A stretch of DNA of 64,000 bases, taken from Gliomastix tumulicola (taxonomy: Eukaryota; Ascomycota; Sordariomycetes; Hypocreales; Bionectriaceae). Numbering within the stretch: the stretch's first letter is position 1; the number at the start of each line of letters is the position of its first letter. Shown piece by piece: positions 45,949 through 55,965 of the stretch. The DNA lies in assembly GCA_001599755.1 (NCBI GenBank), contig BCHX01000005.1:132800-196799 (forward strand). The letters are read 5' to 3'. Below the pieces are notes generated by a model. That model ran no database searches and was not told the DNA's origin. It saw only the letters and a program-made list of their open reading frames with translations. A program made the translations under genes and the position numbers.

Positions 45949-48108
45949 TTAGTCTCGTCTCCGTTCGTGCTTCTGCGTATCGGTTTTCCATGTTTCAACG
46001 GCAGATCTGATTAGAGACTTGTTGAGGTCCTTCTTAGTGCCCCCATTGAATATCAGCCTCTTGACTTCGTCGAGCATGATTTGGATGCTGTGGATTGTGA
46101 GTTTCTCCGTACGTTCTGTAAACCGCAGCTGCTGCCTCGCCTGCTCCAGGTGCTGTTGTGCCTTGCGGAGGAGGATTCTCTCGCTTGCGTTCTGGGAACA
46201 CAGAATATCTGCAAGCTCATCGAGGGCTGCGTAGAAATCTTGAAACACGGACTTGTCTTCGTGGGTGATGAACGTCATCAGCTCGCTCATCTCAGCCCCA
46301 GAGCGCTTGATATCCCGCGAGGTGGTCTGTCTCAGCGCCAAGTTTGTCATGAACGCCTCAGGTCTAATGAGAGAGCTTCGTCAACCTTCTTATGCAGCTT
46401 GGGATGTGAGCGAAACTGGTCTTCCATGACGTGGTTAATGTAGTCGCGCATGATCTCAAACTTGTAACTCTCCATTTGAATGGACGGCCAGCCCGAAATA
46501 CTGCGGATCCGAGTGAACGAAGCGGGTGCTCCAGAAGCAAGCAATCGAATAGGACTTGGAGTTCTGGAACCCACTGCCGCGGACGGTAGGGTGCGGAAGA
46601 CTTCCAAGAGCTTCTTCATTTCTTCGGACGAGAGGTTCTCAAGGCCGTCCAAGATGGCAAGACGCGTTATTTGGGGTTGGGATTGGAGATTTTGAGAAAG
46701 CTCCAGAGCTGCTTATTCGTCATGGTCTGTACATTCCTTCTTGAATCGGACAGATTTTCCGAGAGGTGGCTGCGTAGGCAGTATATTGCTCTGCCAGCTG
46801 TATGTCAATCCATTTGAGAGCGGTCCCGAGACGTCGCCTGTCGTCGTCGGTCTTATCTGCAAGCACGCCGAATAAACTATACGCCAAGACCATTCGATGA
46901 TCCGAGGTCTTGCCGTTGTAATGCCCTGCCATGAGGTGACTGATCATGGCCGCTACTGAGAACGACTTGCCGGACTTTAAGTCTCCGACCACAAGGGGAC
47001 ATGGCTCTGCGTACTTGCTCTCCTTGTCTGCCCAGCCCTAGTATGGGACGAGGCCTTCGAACCACCACTTGCGTTTCTCTGGAAGAACAGACCGTCGTCT
47101 TAGTAGGTCTTCCTAGATGGCCATGAAGTCGTCCTGGGCATTGTCCAGGATCCCCATGAACGACCCGATCTGGCCATTTTCTGCATCTTGGTGCGCTCAG
47201 ACCGGAACACACGATCGTCCCCCAGCAGTATCTCCACGTTCTTGTCGATGTTTGGGACTTTCTCGCCCGTCTCCCCTACCACCGACAGCAATCTTGTCAG
47301 CTTTTGGTTGCCTTCTAGCGTTGCTTCCAGCGTCAGGGCACTCTGTACATTCTGCTAGTTCCTGACTGAGTCCTTGAATGCCTGCAGTTCGTCTTCTAAC
47401 GTCGTGGCATTCAGTAAGATCCTCTTGGTCCCCTTCTTGAATATGGACCAGCGGCTGGGATCGGACTTGATGTTGACGCACTTCGCACAGATATCGAGAC
47501 AGCTAATACTGACGAGGTAGATAGTAGACGCAGGTTCGAATCAACGCTGCTGAAGTGCTCGATACGGCTGTAACTTTTGAACTGTGCGAGGGTTGGTTCA
47601 AATTATTGAAGATTGCATCGACAGCCTTCTAGTACTCGCGGACGACTTGGAAAATGTTGAGCAGTGCGCTAGCTTGCGTTGAAACATAGCTCTGCTCTGA
47701 AGGAGTGCCGAAGATCTATGAGGGGCATTGTCAATTCCGGGTCCAACCCGTTGTTCCAAATATTATTCTCTACTCACAGCTGAGCCTGCTTGGGTTGCTC
47801 CCCCCCCCAAGACTTGCAGATATCTCAGGGTAGTCGAGGCGGCGTCGTTTGCCTTCTTCCGAGCGGGGTTGTTTGGCCTCGTCAGCGCTGCGACGTCGAC
47901 CGCCGATGAGCTGCCTCAGGTGATGGAAGGAGACGCTGCGCTCGACAGGAAGGTTCTCCCCGGTGAGCAAATGAAAACGAGCCACCGTATCCTGCCATAG
48001 ACTATCAATTTATGGCGAGTTTTCGAGCTGGATCTTCGAGGGGATGAATGGTTCTGTCCATGGAGAGATGGCATTCAGGGGAACCTTGCTCTCGACCCTT
48101 GGTATCAT
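45949..48108 (-). pseudogene. Goodbye/NACHT NTPase (NLR-like) pseudogene with RIP-type stops
   Basis: Minus-strand remnants of a STAND protein. It starts near 48108 with a Goodbye-type N-terminal domain (SLWQDTVARFHLLTGENL). A middle region follows (for example KSDPSRWSIFKKGTKRIL near 47450), then a Walker A loop GDLKSGKS at 46986-46963 and a Walker B-like LAILDGLEN near 46655-46630. The last helical part ends at 45949. Six in-frame stops are found at 48010-48012, 47629-47631, 47355-47357, 47113-47115, 47038-47040 and 46713-46715. All are TAA or TAG in places where Gln or Trp fits, which requires CpA-to-TpA changes. Frameshifts are also likely near 47185, 46730 and 46370, and at a G run near 47805. 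Intact relatives act in fungal self/non-self recognition and cell death; this copy is dead. Confidence 0.75.
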
Positions 48109-48377
48109 GCCTAAACGAATGAGACCGCAATTGAATGACCTGTAAGCAAAGAGGCCATCCAGCCAGCGGCTAATTTGACGCGCTTGGGGGCGGAGAAGCG
48201 TGCATAAATCTCTGCTCTCGTGCCACTGCGCCCTGGAGGATAATCGATCAGCGGTGTGTGTTCCACTACTTGCCCTGAATTTTAGTGACTTGACGTGGGC
48301 TGTCGAGCCGCTGCCACAGCGTTGGCAGAGCTGGCCAACTCTGTTCCTCCTAGCCCCAAACCTGTTTTCTCTCTCTT
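48109..48377. other. Intergenic, upstream of the NACHT pseudogene
   Basis: No gene is supported. A plus-strand frame of 256 codons (48200-48970) starts here, but it mostly encodes the microsatellite and minisatellite that follow. Confidence 0.4.
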
Positions 48378-48428
48378 TATATGTGTGTGCGTGTGCGTGT
48401 GCGTGCGTGTGTGCGTGTGTATGTGTAT
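48378..48428 (+). repeat. (TG)n/(CG)-interrupted microsatellite
   Basis: About 50 bp of TGTGTGCG-type alternating purine/pyrimidine DNA at the left edge of the minisatellite array. Such DNA can adopt left-handed helix. Confidence 0.8.
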
Positions 48429-48429
48429 G

Positions 48430-50200
48430 CGGCTCTCTCGACCGGGGCTATGAGGTCCCCTCTAATCGAGCTCCTTCGATCGGCTTATCCTCATCGGGTT
48501 CTTTCAATCGGTGTGCACGTATATATATGTCCCTGAAAGGGCTCTTTAATCGGTTCCTGAGATCGGTTCTCTTATTTGGGTTCTTTCAATGGGATTATGT
48601 CGATGGTATAATTTCAATCGGTTCTGGAAAGCAGAGTCTTCCGGTCGGGTCTGCGAGGGCGGCCTGCGGGGGCGGCCTGCAAGGGCTTCTTCTGTCGCTT
48701 CTTTCACTCGAAGTCTTTAAATGTTTGTTTCAATCGGGGTTTCCATTCGGTGTGTGCATGCGTGCAGCCCTATCACCCGGGCTTACAAGACCTCCTTCAG
48801 TCGATTCTTGCAATCGGGCTCCTTCAGCTGGGGTACGCTCGAGCCTCTCGACCGCGTCTATGAGGGCTGCTTCAATCGGATTCGTTTCGTCGGTTCGTTC
48901 AATGGCTTATTTGGAGCGATTATTTCAATCGAGCTCTTTCAATTCGGTTCCTTTCGTCAGGTTCTTGTAATTAGATTATAACAAGTGGTTATTTTAGTCG
49001 GTGTATGTGTACGCATTTCCCTCGGCCGTGTTTGGGAGGGCTGCTTCGATCGGTTCTTTCAGTTGGATGACTTCAATCTGTCATTTCAACCAATGTGTGC
49101 TTGCGTGCATCTCTCTCGATCGGGCTTATCGGTGCTCCTTTACTTCGGTTCTTTCAATCGGTTCTTTCATTTGTCTTGTTTTGGTCGGTCATTGGATTCG
49201 GGCTCCTTGAAATGGGCTTTTTAGGTTGGGCGTGCGAGGGTTTCTGCGATCGGGTTTGCAAGGGCTCGTTCAATCCATTCTTTCAATCGGTTCAATAATT
49301 ATGTTGTTTCAATCGGGATTCTTTAAATATTCTTTCGGTCCTGTGTGCGAGGGCTCTTTGGTTTGGGTGTGTGAGTGTTTTTTCGGCCGGGTCTGCAAGG
49401 ACTCCCTCAATTGGTTCGTTCAATCGATTCTTTAATTATATTTTCTCAATCGTAGCGGTTTCATCGTTTGGTTCAATCGGACTCCTTTAAATATATTCTT
49501 TGGGTCGGGGGTGCGAGGTCTTTTTCGGGTGGGTATGCAAGGGCTTCTTCGGTCGGCTCTTTGGATCGGTTCTTCAATTATATTACCTCAATCGGCTCGT
49601 TAATTATATTATTTCGATCGTGTAATGAATTATATTATGTCCATCGGGGTCCTTTAATGATGTTCTCTCGGTCGGGTTAAGGATGTTCTTTCGGTCGAGT
49701 GGGCAAGGGCTTTTTTCGGTCGGGTCTGCAAGGGATTCTTCGATCGGCCCTTTCAATCGGTGCTTTAATTATATTATTTCGATTCGATCGGCTCTTCGAG
49801 TATTTTATGTCGCTCGGGCTTCTTTAATAATGTTACTTCGGTTGGGTGTGCGAGAGCCCTTTGGGTTGGGTGTTCAAGGCCTTTTTCGATCGGGTCTGCA
49901 AGTGTTCCTTCGATGTGTTCCTCCCATCCGTTTTTTCAGTCGGTGTTTTAATTATATCATTTCAACTTCATTATTTGTGTTCCTTTATTTCAATCGGGCG
50001 TCTTGAATTATGTTCTTTCGACCGGGCCTGCGCGGGCTGTTTCGTTTGGATCTGCGAGTGCTGCTTCGATCGGTTCTTCAAGTGGATTATTTCAGTCGAG
50101 TTATTAAATCGGTTATTTCGATCGGGCTTCTTTAATCGGGTTCTTTCGTTCGGGTCTGCGAGCGCTGTCTTCATTGATCGGGCCTTGAAGGGGCCTGCCT
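48430..50200 (+). repeat. Degenerate TTCTTTCAATCGG minisatellite array with higher-order units
   Basis: About 1.8 kb built from variants of TTCTTTCAATCGG, TTCGATCGGG and TTCGGTCGGGT. From about 49230 a larger unit appears: a GTGCGAGGGCTC-like segment, then GGGTCTGCAAGGGCTTCTTCG, then AATCGG copies separated by AATTATATTATTTC spacers. The CTGCAAGG/TGCGAGG marks recur at about 49233, 49347, 49512, 49702, 49849, 50029 and 50157, so the period drifts between about 115 and 190 bp. Long open frames cross it in all three forward frames (translating as SFNR, FFQS and LSIG repeats) because the unit contains no stop codon, so I do not call a protein. CpG and CpA are retained, so it has not been heavily mutated by RIP. 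It lies directly beside the NACHT pseudogene. Confidence 0.82.
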
Positions 50201-50312
50201 TCAAATAGGTCGGGTTGCTGTTCGAAGGTCGAGTTGGAAGGAGGAGGGAAGTTGCTTAAATTTACGGATTGGAAGGAGGGGTATTTATTTTCTAGGGAGG
50301 GGGAAAATTTCT

Positions 50313-50395
50313 TGTGGCACCTGCCTCGCCTGACTGCCTGCGTCATCTGCCTGCGCAATTTGCTTGCGTCATCTGCCTCGTGCTAGGCAGGTGCT
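50313..50395. repeat. Inverted repeat GCACCTGCCT..AGGCAGGTGC
   Basis: Ten-base perfect inverted ends about 62 bp apart enclose two direct copies of GCGTCATCTGCCT. It could be a tiny MITE-like element or a hairpin. No target duplication is obvious. Confidence 0.5.
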
Positions 50396-50722
50396 ACTGC
50401 TGTTTACAACGATCGCCTTCCTGCCTCATGATGAAAGTACCTTTGTATCTTTTCGGTATACATGCACATTCAACTGACCAATGGCCGAACGGATTCGACA
50501 GAACTGCCTCCTCTCTAAATAATACCAGGCAAAGCTGGATGTTAGGTATGGGTGTATTGCGTGCTTACACCGTGGCTCAAATCCAGGTAGTAGTGAATCA
50601 AGGTTCCTTATCTCACATTGCCAAATGAATGAATTTGGTGCAAGGGCATTATGAGCAAAGATGCAAGGAAAACAACAATTCAAGTCTGTTGAATTTCTGT
50701 AGAAGACCATCTTTAGACTGTC
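50396..50722. other. Intergenic, 3' side of the sialidase-like gene
   Basis: About 330 bp with no supported gene. Confidence 0.4.
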
Positions 50723-52066
50723 TCAGACCCTCGGAAGGCGGTCAATCTTCACGACGCTGACCCAAATGTTCTCCTTGTTCTCACTATAAGCCACCAGCAG
50801 CGTGTCTCCCACCTGCACCGCTGTTGGGTAGGAAAAGCCGTGCGCATTGTTCTTGACCCCTCCTCTGGTATCCGGGACAATGTCATCTCTCGCGTCGGTC
50901 CTCAGAACACCGGCCGCTCGGTATACCTGCTCTCCTTTCCCAGTGAGGGCCACTGTCAAAGGCTGCCTCTCCTTCACGGTGGCATTCCACTTCGGATTTG
51001 AGATGATGAAGTTCTCGCCCGTGTCCTTGAGCGTGCCCTGAATCTGCTTGGTCCGCGCGTCGGGGATGTTGGTCTGGAATATCCGGTTCCCGTGCGCCGA
51101 CTTGGCCTGCGGATACCAGCCTCTGCCCCGAGGATCTTGATTGTACTCGACCCAGACAGCCATGGTGTTATCCGCATCGGAGGATATATCCCTCCAGAAG
51201 CGTTGCCAATATCCTCCGGTGGGCGAGTCCGAGTCATCGTGCCAGATGGCGTGGGTCTGCTCCTCCATTCTATGCACCCCGTCTGCTGCGTATAGTGCCG
51301 AGTTATATAGCCATGGAGACCAGGCGGGTGCTTCACCAGGCTGAATGAGGTGACGGTTGATCTCGCAGGCCCTTCGGCAGTCTTTCATACCGTACTCAGT
51401 GCCGTATATCGTCTCGTTGTAGAGCTGCGAGTCGGTGTAGTCGTTCTTCTCGATCCAGCAGGGCTGGCCTATGGGCTGGCCGCCGTCAGGTGTGATGCGC
51501 TGCGCAATCCGACCTGCGGAGGCGAACCGTCCGGGGCACCAGCGCGTGCCGGACTGGCCGATGGCATACAGTTCCCCAACCCCATCTTCCTCTTCGCCTC
51601 GGAGCCCTGGAAGGTGCACGAAGGCAAGGGCTTGCCATGCACGTTGCGCGATCCCCTTGTCGCACCAGTACTTGTAGTTGTGCACATCATCTGTCTGGTT
51701 GGGCAGAATCGCCGCAGGCAGCAGGCTCACGCTGGGCGTCCATGTATGCCCACCATCGCCAGACGTAGATATCCAGACATCCTGGCCGTGACTGTCTTCG
51801 TCGACGGGAGCCGATGAGAATATCAGATGGACCTTGTCGCCGATAGCGAAGAGCTCCGGGTGGTGGGCGTAGGTTCTGTTCTCCGCGACGCCGTTGTACA
51901 CTTCGACTTCTGTAACCACTGGGATCTGCTCCCATCCGGCGAACGAAGGGTCGGTGTAGTCGATCTCAGGGGTGACCTGCCATATGGCTAAAGGGTCTGG
52001 AGGCGCTGCTGAGACGATGGAAGCAAGGAAGCCGAAGGTGGCGGCTGCAACGGCTGAGGAATGCAT
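50723..52066 (-). CDS. Secreted sialidase-like (BNR/Asp-box) beta-propeller protein (447 aa)
   Basis: An intronless secreted protein. Residues 1-20 form a signal peptide (hydrophobic AAATFGFLASIVSA, with cleavage after SAA). The body shows beta-propeller strands such as HHPELFAIGDKVHLIFSS (69-86) and an Asp-box/BNR motif STSGDGGHTW (100-109, pattern S-x-D-x-G-x-x-W). A final blade reads GFSYPTAVQVGDTLLVAYS near the C-terminus. Two N-glycosylation sites lie in the first half (NRT, NQT). It fits the sialidase superfamily fold seen in fungal secreted proteins. I do not see a clear set of three sialic-acid-binding arginines, so actual sialidase activity is uncertain; a carbohydrate-binding or other glycoside hydrolase role is possible. 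Confidence 0.78.
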   Translation of the reverse strand: MHSSAVAAATFGFLASIVSAAPPDPLAIWQVTPEIDYTDPSFAGWEQIPVVTEVEVYNGVAENRTYAHHPELFAIGDKVHLIFSSAPVDEDSHGQDVWISTSGDGGHTWTPSVSLLPAAILPNQTDDVHNYKYWCDKGIAQRAWQALAFVHLPGLRGEEEDGVGELYAIGQSGTRWCPGRFASAGRIAQRITPDGGQPIGQPCWIEKNDYTDSQLYNETIYGTEYGMKDCRRACEINRHLIQPGEAPAWSPWLYNSALYAADGVHRMEEQTHAIWHDDSDSPTGGYWQRFWRDISSDADNTMAVWVEYNQDPRGRGWYPQAKSAHGNRIFQTNIPDARTKQIQGTLKDTGENFIISNPKWNATVKERQPLTVALTGKGEQVYRAAGVLRTDARDDIVPDTRGGVKNNAHGFSYPTAVQVGDTLLVAYSENKENIWVSVVKIDRLPRV

Positions 52067-52820
52067 CTTCTTGACCGGCTCGGCAACGCGACGATCCTAG
52101 CATTTAGGATGACTGGATGACTGGAGAGTCGAGGGTAAACGGATCCTCGGACATGGCTTTGGCCAGCTCTTCATAAGCATGCATTCTCGCCGAGCTTGTC
52201 CACCGGCTGCTCGCGGGTTCCCCCAATTCACCGAGGAGGATGTCCGTATGGCGGGTCTGGAGTGCAGGCTAATTGGAAATCGTGGAGAATCCATGCATGC
52301 TCGGGGAAGATTTTCCACCGATCACGAATCAGACCACCCAGCCGATCGTGCCTTCCTCTCGAAGTGGCTCAAGGGTTTCTTCAACCACATGCAAGGCAAG
52401 TACGCAAGAGGCAGCACCTGCCCTAACCATTTAAACCTTAATCCAACAGGAAACCGTCACGTGATACCCCTTACCACGACCTCTTTCAACCGCATCACCA
52501 TGCAACTCGCCAACTTCGAGTTCAATCGGTATGAAACAGTGATCAAGACAAGTTATTATCACGGCGGGTCTTCTGATGAAGAGTCTTGTGTAGTAGTTCA
52601 TCTCATTTGAAGCCCCCAAAAGGGAACGATGAATCTATATGTACATGTCCATCCATCCCTGCTCCAACTACTCATGCGTCTTTTCCAGACGGTGATTGAT
52701 ATGTCATGGTATCCTCTTGCGGTCGTATAAACAAAAAAAGGGTTCAAGTATATATAGTGAAAGCTTCCAGATCCCCAGCTCTCAAGGTGTGAGTTGTCCA
52801 ACAAAACCTCACCCAACCGC
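52067..52820. other. Intergenic, no gene supported
   Basis: About 750 bp between two minus-strand secreted-protein genes. Plus-strand frames (52179-52610) are not convincing. It holds the promoter of the sialidase-like gene and the trypsin 3' end. Confidence 0.4.
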
Positions 52821-53650
52821 TTAGATGTTGGCGGTGATGAAGCTGGTGAGGGCGCCAACGTTGGCGTAGACACCGGGGAAGTCGGGGCGCGCGCAGCCCT
52901 GGCCCCAGCTGACGACGCCGACGACGTTGCCGGTGGCATCGTCGCGGATCGGGCCGCCGGAGTCACCCTGGCAGGCGTCGATGCCACCCTCGGGAACACC
53001 AGCGCAGAACATGACGTCGGAGATCTCGCCGCCGTAGGAGTCGTTGCAGGCGTCACGACCGACAACGGGGACGGTGACCTTCTGGAGGGCAGAGGGGAGG
53101 GTGGAACCGCCCTCCTGGAGGGTACCCCAGCCAGCGACGGTGAGGCTGTCGCCGTCGGCGGGGTCGAAGCCGGAGGAGGGGAGGCCGGCGTAGCCGATGG
53201 CGCTGCCGTCCTCGGCGATGTCCTCAGACAGCTTCCAGATGGCGACGTCGTTGTCGAGGGTGGAGGAGCTGAAGTCGGGGTGGACGACGATCTCGGAGAC
53301 ACCAGCGGTGACACCACCGGAGGAGCGGTCCTGCAGGCGAGTTAGCCATGTTTCCGCGGCTGTTTGACCAAGAAACAGATACTTACCAGGGAGCCGGCAC
53401 GGATGGTGACGGAGCTGGGGGAGGTGCCGGTAGAGCAGTGGGCGGCAGTGAGAACGGTGTTGGCGTTCAGGAGGGTGCCGCCGCAGAAGTGGGAGCCGCT
53501 CTGCTGGAGAGAGACGATGTAGGGGAAGTCGCCGACCGAGGCGTCCTCACCACCGACGATGAGCTGGTTGACATCGGCGGGGGGAGCAGGGAGGGCCGAA
53601 GCCAGGGTGATGGCCGAGGCCAGAGCGACGGTGCGGGCGAGAGGAGCCAT
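52821..53650 (-). CDS. Secreted trypsin-like serine protease, two exons (257 aa)
   Basis: Exons are 53650-53387 and 53330-52821; the 56-bp intron has a GTAAGT donor. It is a complete S1A trypsin precursor: a signal peptide (1-20), a short propeptide ending NQL, and the mature start IVGG (31-34). The catalytic His71 is in TAAHC, Asp116 in DNDVAIW and Ser212 in QGDSGGP. Asp206 at the base of the S1 pocket gives Lys/Arg specificity. Six Cys pair as in fungal trypsins. Activation after Leu30 rather than Lys/Arg means another protease or signal-linked processing is needed. Trypsins are patchy in fungi and known mainly from plant and insect pathogens. Codon use is strongly G/C-ending, suggesting high expression. 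Confidence 0.93.
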
Positions 53651-53750
53651 TGCGAGTTGCTGGAAGCTGGGGATTGGAAGGTTGGACTGGAGAGTTGAGG
53701 ATGAGGATGAGGATGATTTCCTTTAGCCTTGAAGCCGGGCGACATCCAGA

Positions 53751-53760
53751 TATTTATATC
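53751..53760 (-). promoter_or_regulatory. Probable TATA box of the trypsin gene
   Basis: ATATAAATAT on the minus strand, about 105 bp upstream of the ATG at 53650 and inside a near-palindrome AGATATTTATATCT. Spacing suits a fungal core promoter. Confidence 0.55.
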
Positions 53761-55965
53761 TGATCATCTCGTTGTTTCGCGCCTCCCGAGTCATACGACC
53801 TCCCGAGGCATCGTGACTGCGCTCAGCCAGAAATACGCTCGGTCTCCAATGTTTCGAGAAGCTGTTTCAAGTGTCCTTCTGGATTCGGGGATAGAAGGCC
53901 TACTGGCGCTGCCCAGATGCCTATTGGGGGCAAGTCGGCACCCGCATGAAGTGTCGATCCCCGGATGTCAGCGCCAAAGTGCGACTCTCCATCCAAGCCG
54001 TCAATGCACGGCACCAAAGGCGCGCTTGCTTGGCGATAGCTTGATTCAATGACACATTCTTAGCATCGGGCACACCACGAACAGAACCGCGTCATCCCCG
54101 CTGGCCTGACATTGTCCCGAGCGCGATTCGTGTCTCTCTCCTCGCTCAGGGGCCGGGGCGAGAAACAAGAAACACAAGAAACACAAGGAGCAGCAGCGGC
54201 TTTGCTTCTCCTGGCCCCCCTCCTGAATCAGCCCAAGATCGACACTGCCGCATCAAAAGATCCCCAAACGCGTGACCCACCCATGAGACCAGCTGTTTGC
54301 TGCATCTTCCCCTACCAGACAAGTCGCACGCTGATCGCGTCAGGAGGATCGCGGCTCCTGCCAGAAATGTCATTCATCCCGTCGCTGTCTCGACGACGGA
54401 CTCTGCCGCGCGTTGTCGACGGCCCGGCCGTGATTCCAGCTAATTCCAGCTACGATGGAAGGACGCGGAATTATGAAGCACCCAGCCACTTATCCATCAG
54501 GCGGGCCTCTCAGTGAGGAAATGCTCCGTACAGCCCCTAAGCTAACTGCGACCCAAAACTCCGCACGCCGCCTTCCACAGTGGTCGGTCCAGTGCCTTAA
54601 ACGAGTACGCTGGGACTCGCTCTGAATGCCGATCGCCAGCGCCCAACAGCCAGCCAGCCAGCTAGCTAGCCGCCACAAACAACGGAGTGCCGGAGCCCCT
54701 GAAAGCGACAAGCAAAATCAGCCGCCCTGAAATTCTGCCCATTCCGGCCTCTCATAGGCTGATCCGGCTGGAGACTTCCATCCAGTCCCAAACGATAATT
54801 GAGCCTCTCTCGCCATTCCCGTGCCTTGATCTTCCCCCGGCCGGGCATCACCATCCCTTGGGCCCCTGAGTCGGGAATTTGATAAATTGACAAGACAGGG
54901 GTACTGTAACCCGGCGATATCGGCAGGCCATCCAGGTTCACGATCGCAGCAGAACGGGGCGGCACAATGTCTTCTTTGGGGAGCTCCCAAAAAGCCCAAC
55001 CCACTGCCCAGGCCGTGCCAGCTACCTACGAGAAGCTTCTTCCCCTTCCCCTTCCCCTTCCTCCCACGACGCACGCACGCACGCACGCCCGCCCAGACTT
55101 GTCAAACGAGACTAAATCTGCCCGTGGGACGGGATCCCGTGGACGGGGGGTGACGTATGTATGTTCCCATTTCTCGTATTATCACCAGTTAATAGCCCGT
55201 CGTCCATTCGTATCCCCGGCGAACGACGTCCGGCACGCAACGAAAGTTCCTCGCATCTTCGTGAAAGACCTGTTGATGCCATCCTCAAAGGGGAGGTGAG
55301 GTTTCGCGAATGCGGCTTATTCTTCACCTCGCTGATCCCGGATGGGAATTTGTGCCCCAAAAGAAACCCCCGATTTACGCGACAATCCGGATCCGTCCAT
55401 TCGTGTGGGAAAGGGATGGACAGCGAGCGCGCGCGGCGAAAATCCCGTGCTGGAGAGCGAAGATCATATGCAACCTTACTTTTCCTGCCTGCCTTTACGA
55501 AAGGTGGTGTGTGATGGATGACCCGCGAATCATCGGGGACCCAGCCCAGCGAACAAGAACAAGCGCGCGCGGGTTTCCCCTGAGCTGTCAGTCAGTCACT
55601 GCTGCCAGGCACATGCTAATTACGGCGGTGACGAGTCAGAGCGAGCCAGGTCCACTCACTCAGCGCGCTGCAGCTAAACATGCAGAAGATCGTCATCGCC
55701 CAGCTGAGAGATCGTCGGCGCAGGGGGAGTCGATAAAGGGCAGGTCAAGGCCAGCACCTGGCTCGTGCGTCTGGGAGTCCATGGCTGGCACTGGCTATCT
55801 ACAGATTGGAGGGAGAAACAAGCAGCCGCCTGCCAGGACGAAGCAAGATCAGCAGTAATAGCGGTCAATGTGAGTCTGTTTGGCATCGAAAGGTCCTCTC
55901 GGGTCTTCCGTGTGCATTCTAATCATACCTATTATCGAGCATACTGAGTAAGTAAGTAAAGCTGT
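53761..55965. other. Long intergenic region upstream of trypsin
   Basis: About 2.2 kb without a supportable gene. Open frames in this G+C-rich DNA lack motifs and splice logic. It contains short repeats: four CTTCCC-type units at about 55037-55061 and a (CGCA)n run at about 55069-55088. Its length suggests an extended regulatory region for the trypsin gene, but an unrecognised noncoding RNA is possible. Confidence 0.4.

Noticed and set aside
47525..47550. GGTTCGAATC resembling a tRNA T-arm
   Set aside because: The flanking bases do not pair as a T-stem, no acceptor or anticodon arm is present, and it lies inside the NACHT pseudogene.
48200..50210. Several long plus-strand open frames with SFNR/FFQS/LSIG repeats as protein genes
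   Set aside because: They overlap one another in all three frames because the TTCTTTCAATCGG unit has no stop codon; this is what a repeat, not a selected protein, produces.
53348..53698. Plus-strand open frames opposite the trypsin gene (also 52794-53345)
   Set aside because: They are mirror frames of a G/C-ending codon gene; the minus strand has the full protease with catalytic triad.
54112..55858. Open frames of 110-182 codons in the region upstream of trypsin
   Set aside because: They occur on both strands, overlap, lack motifs and follow the G+C-rich composition.
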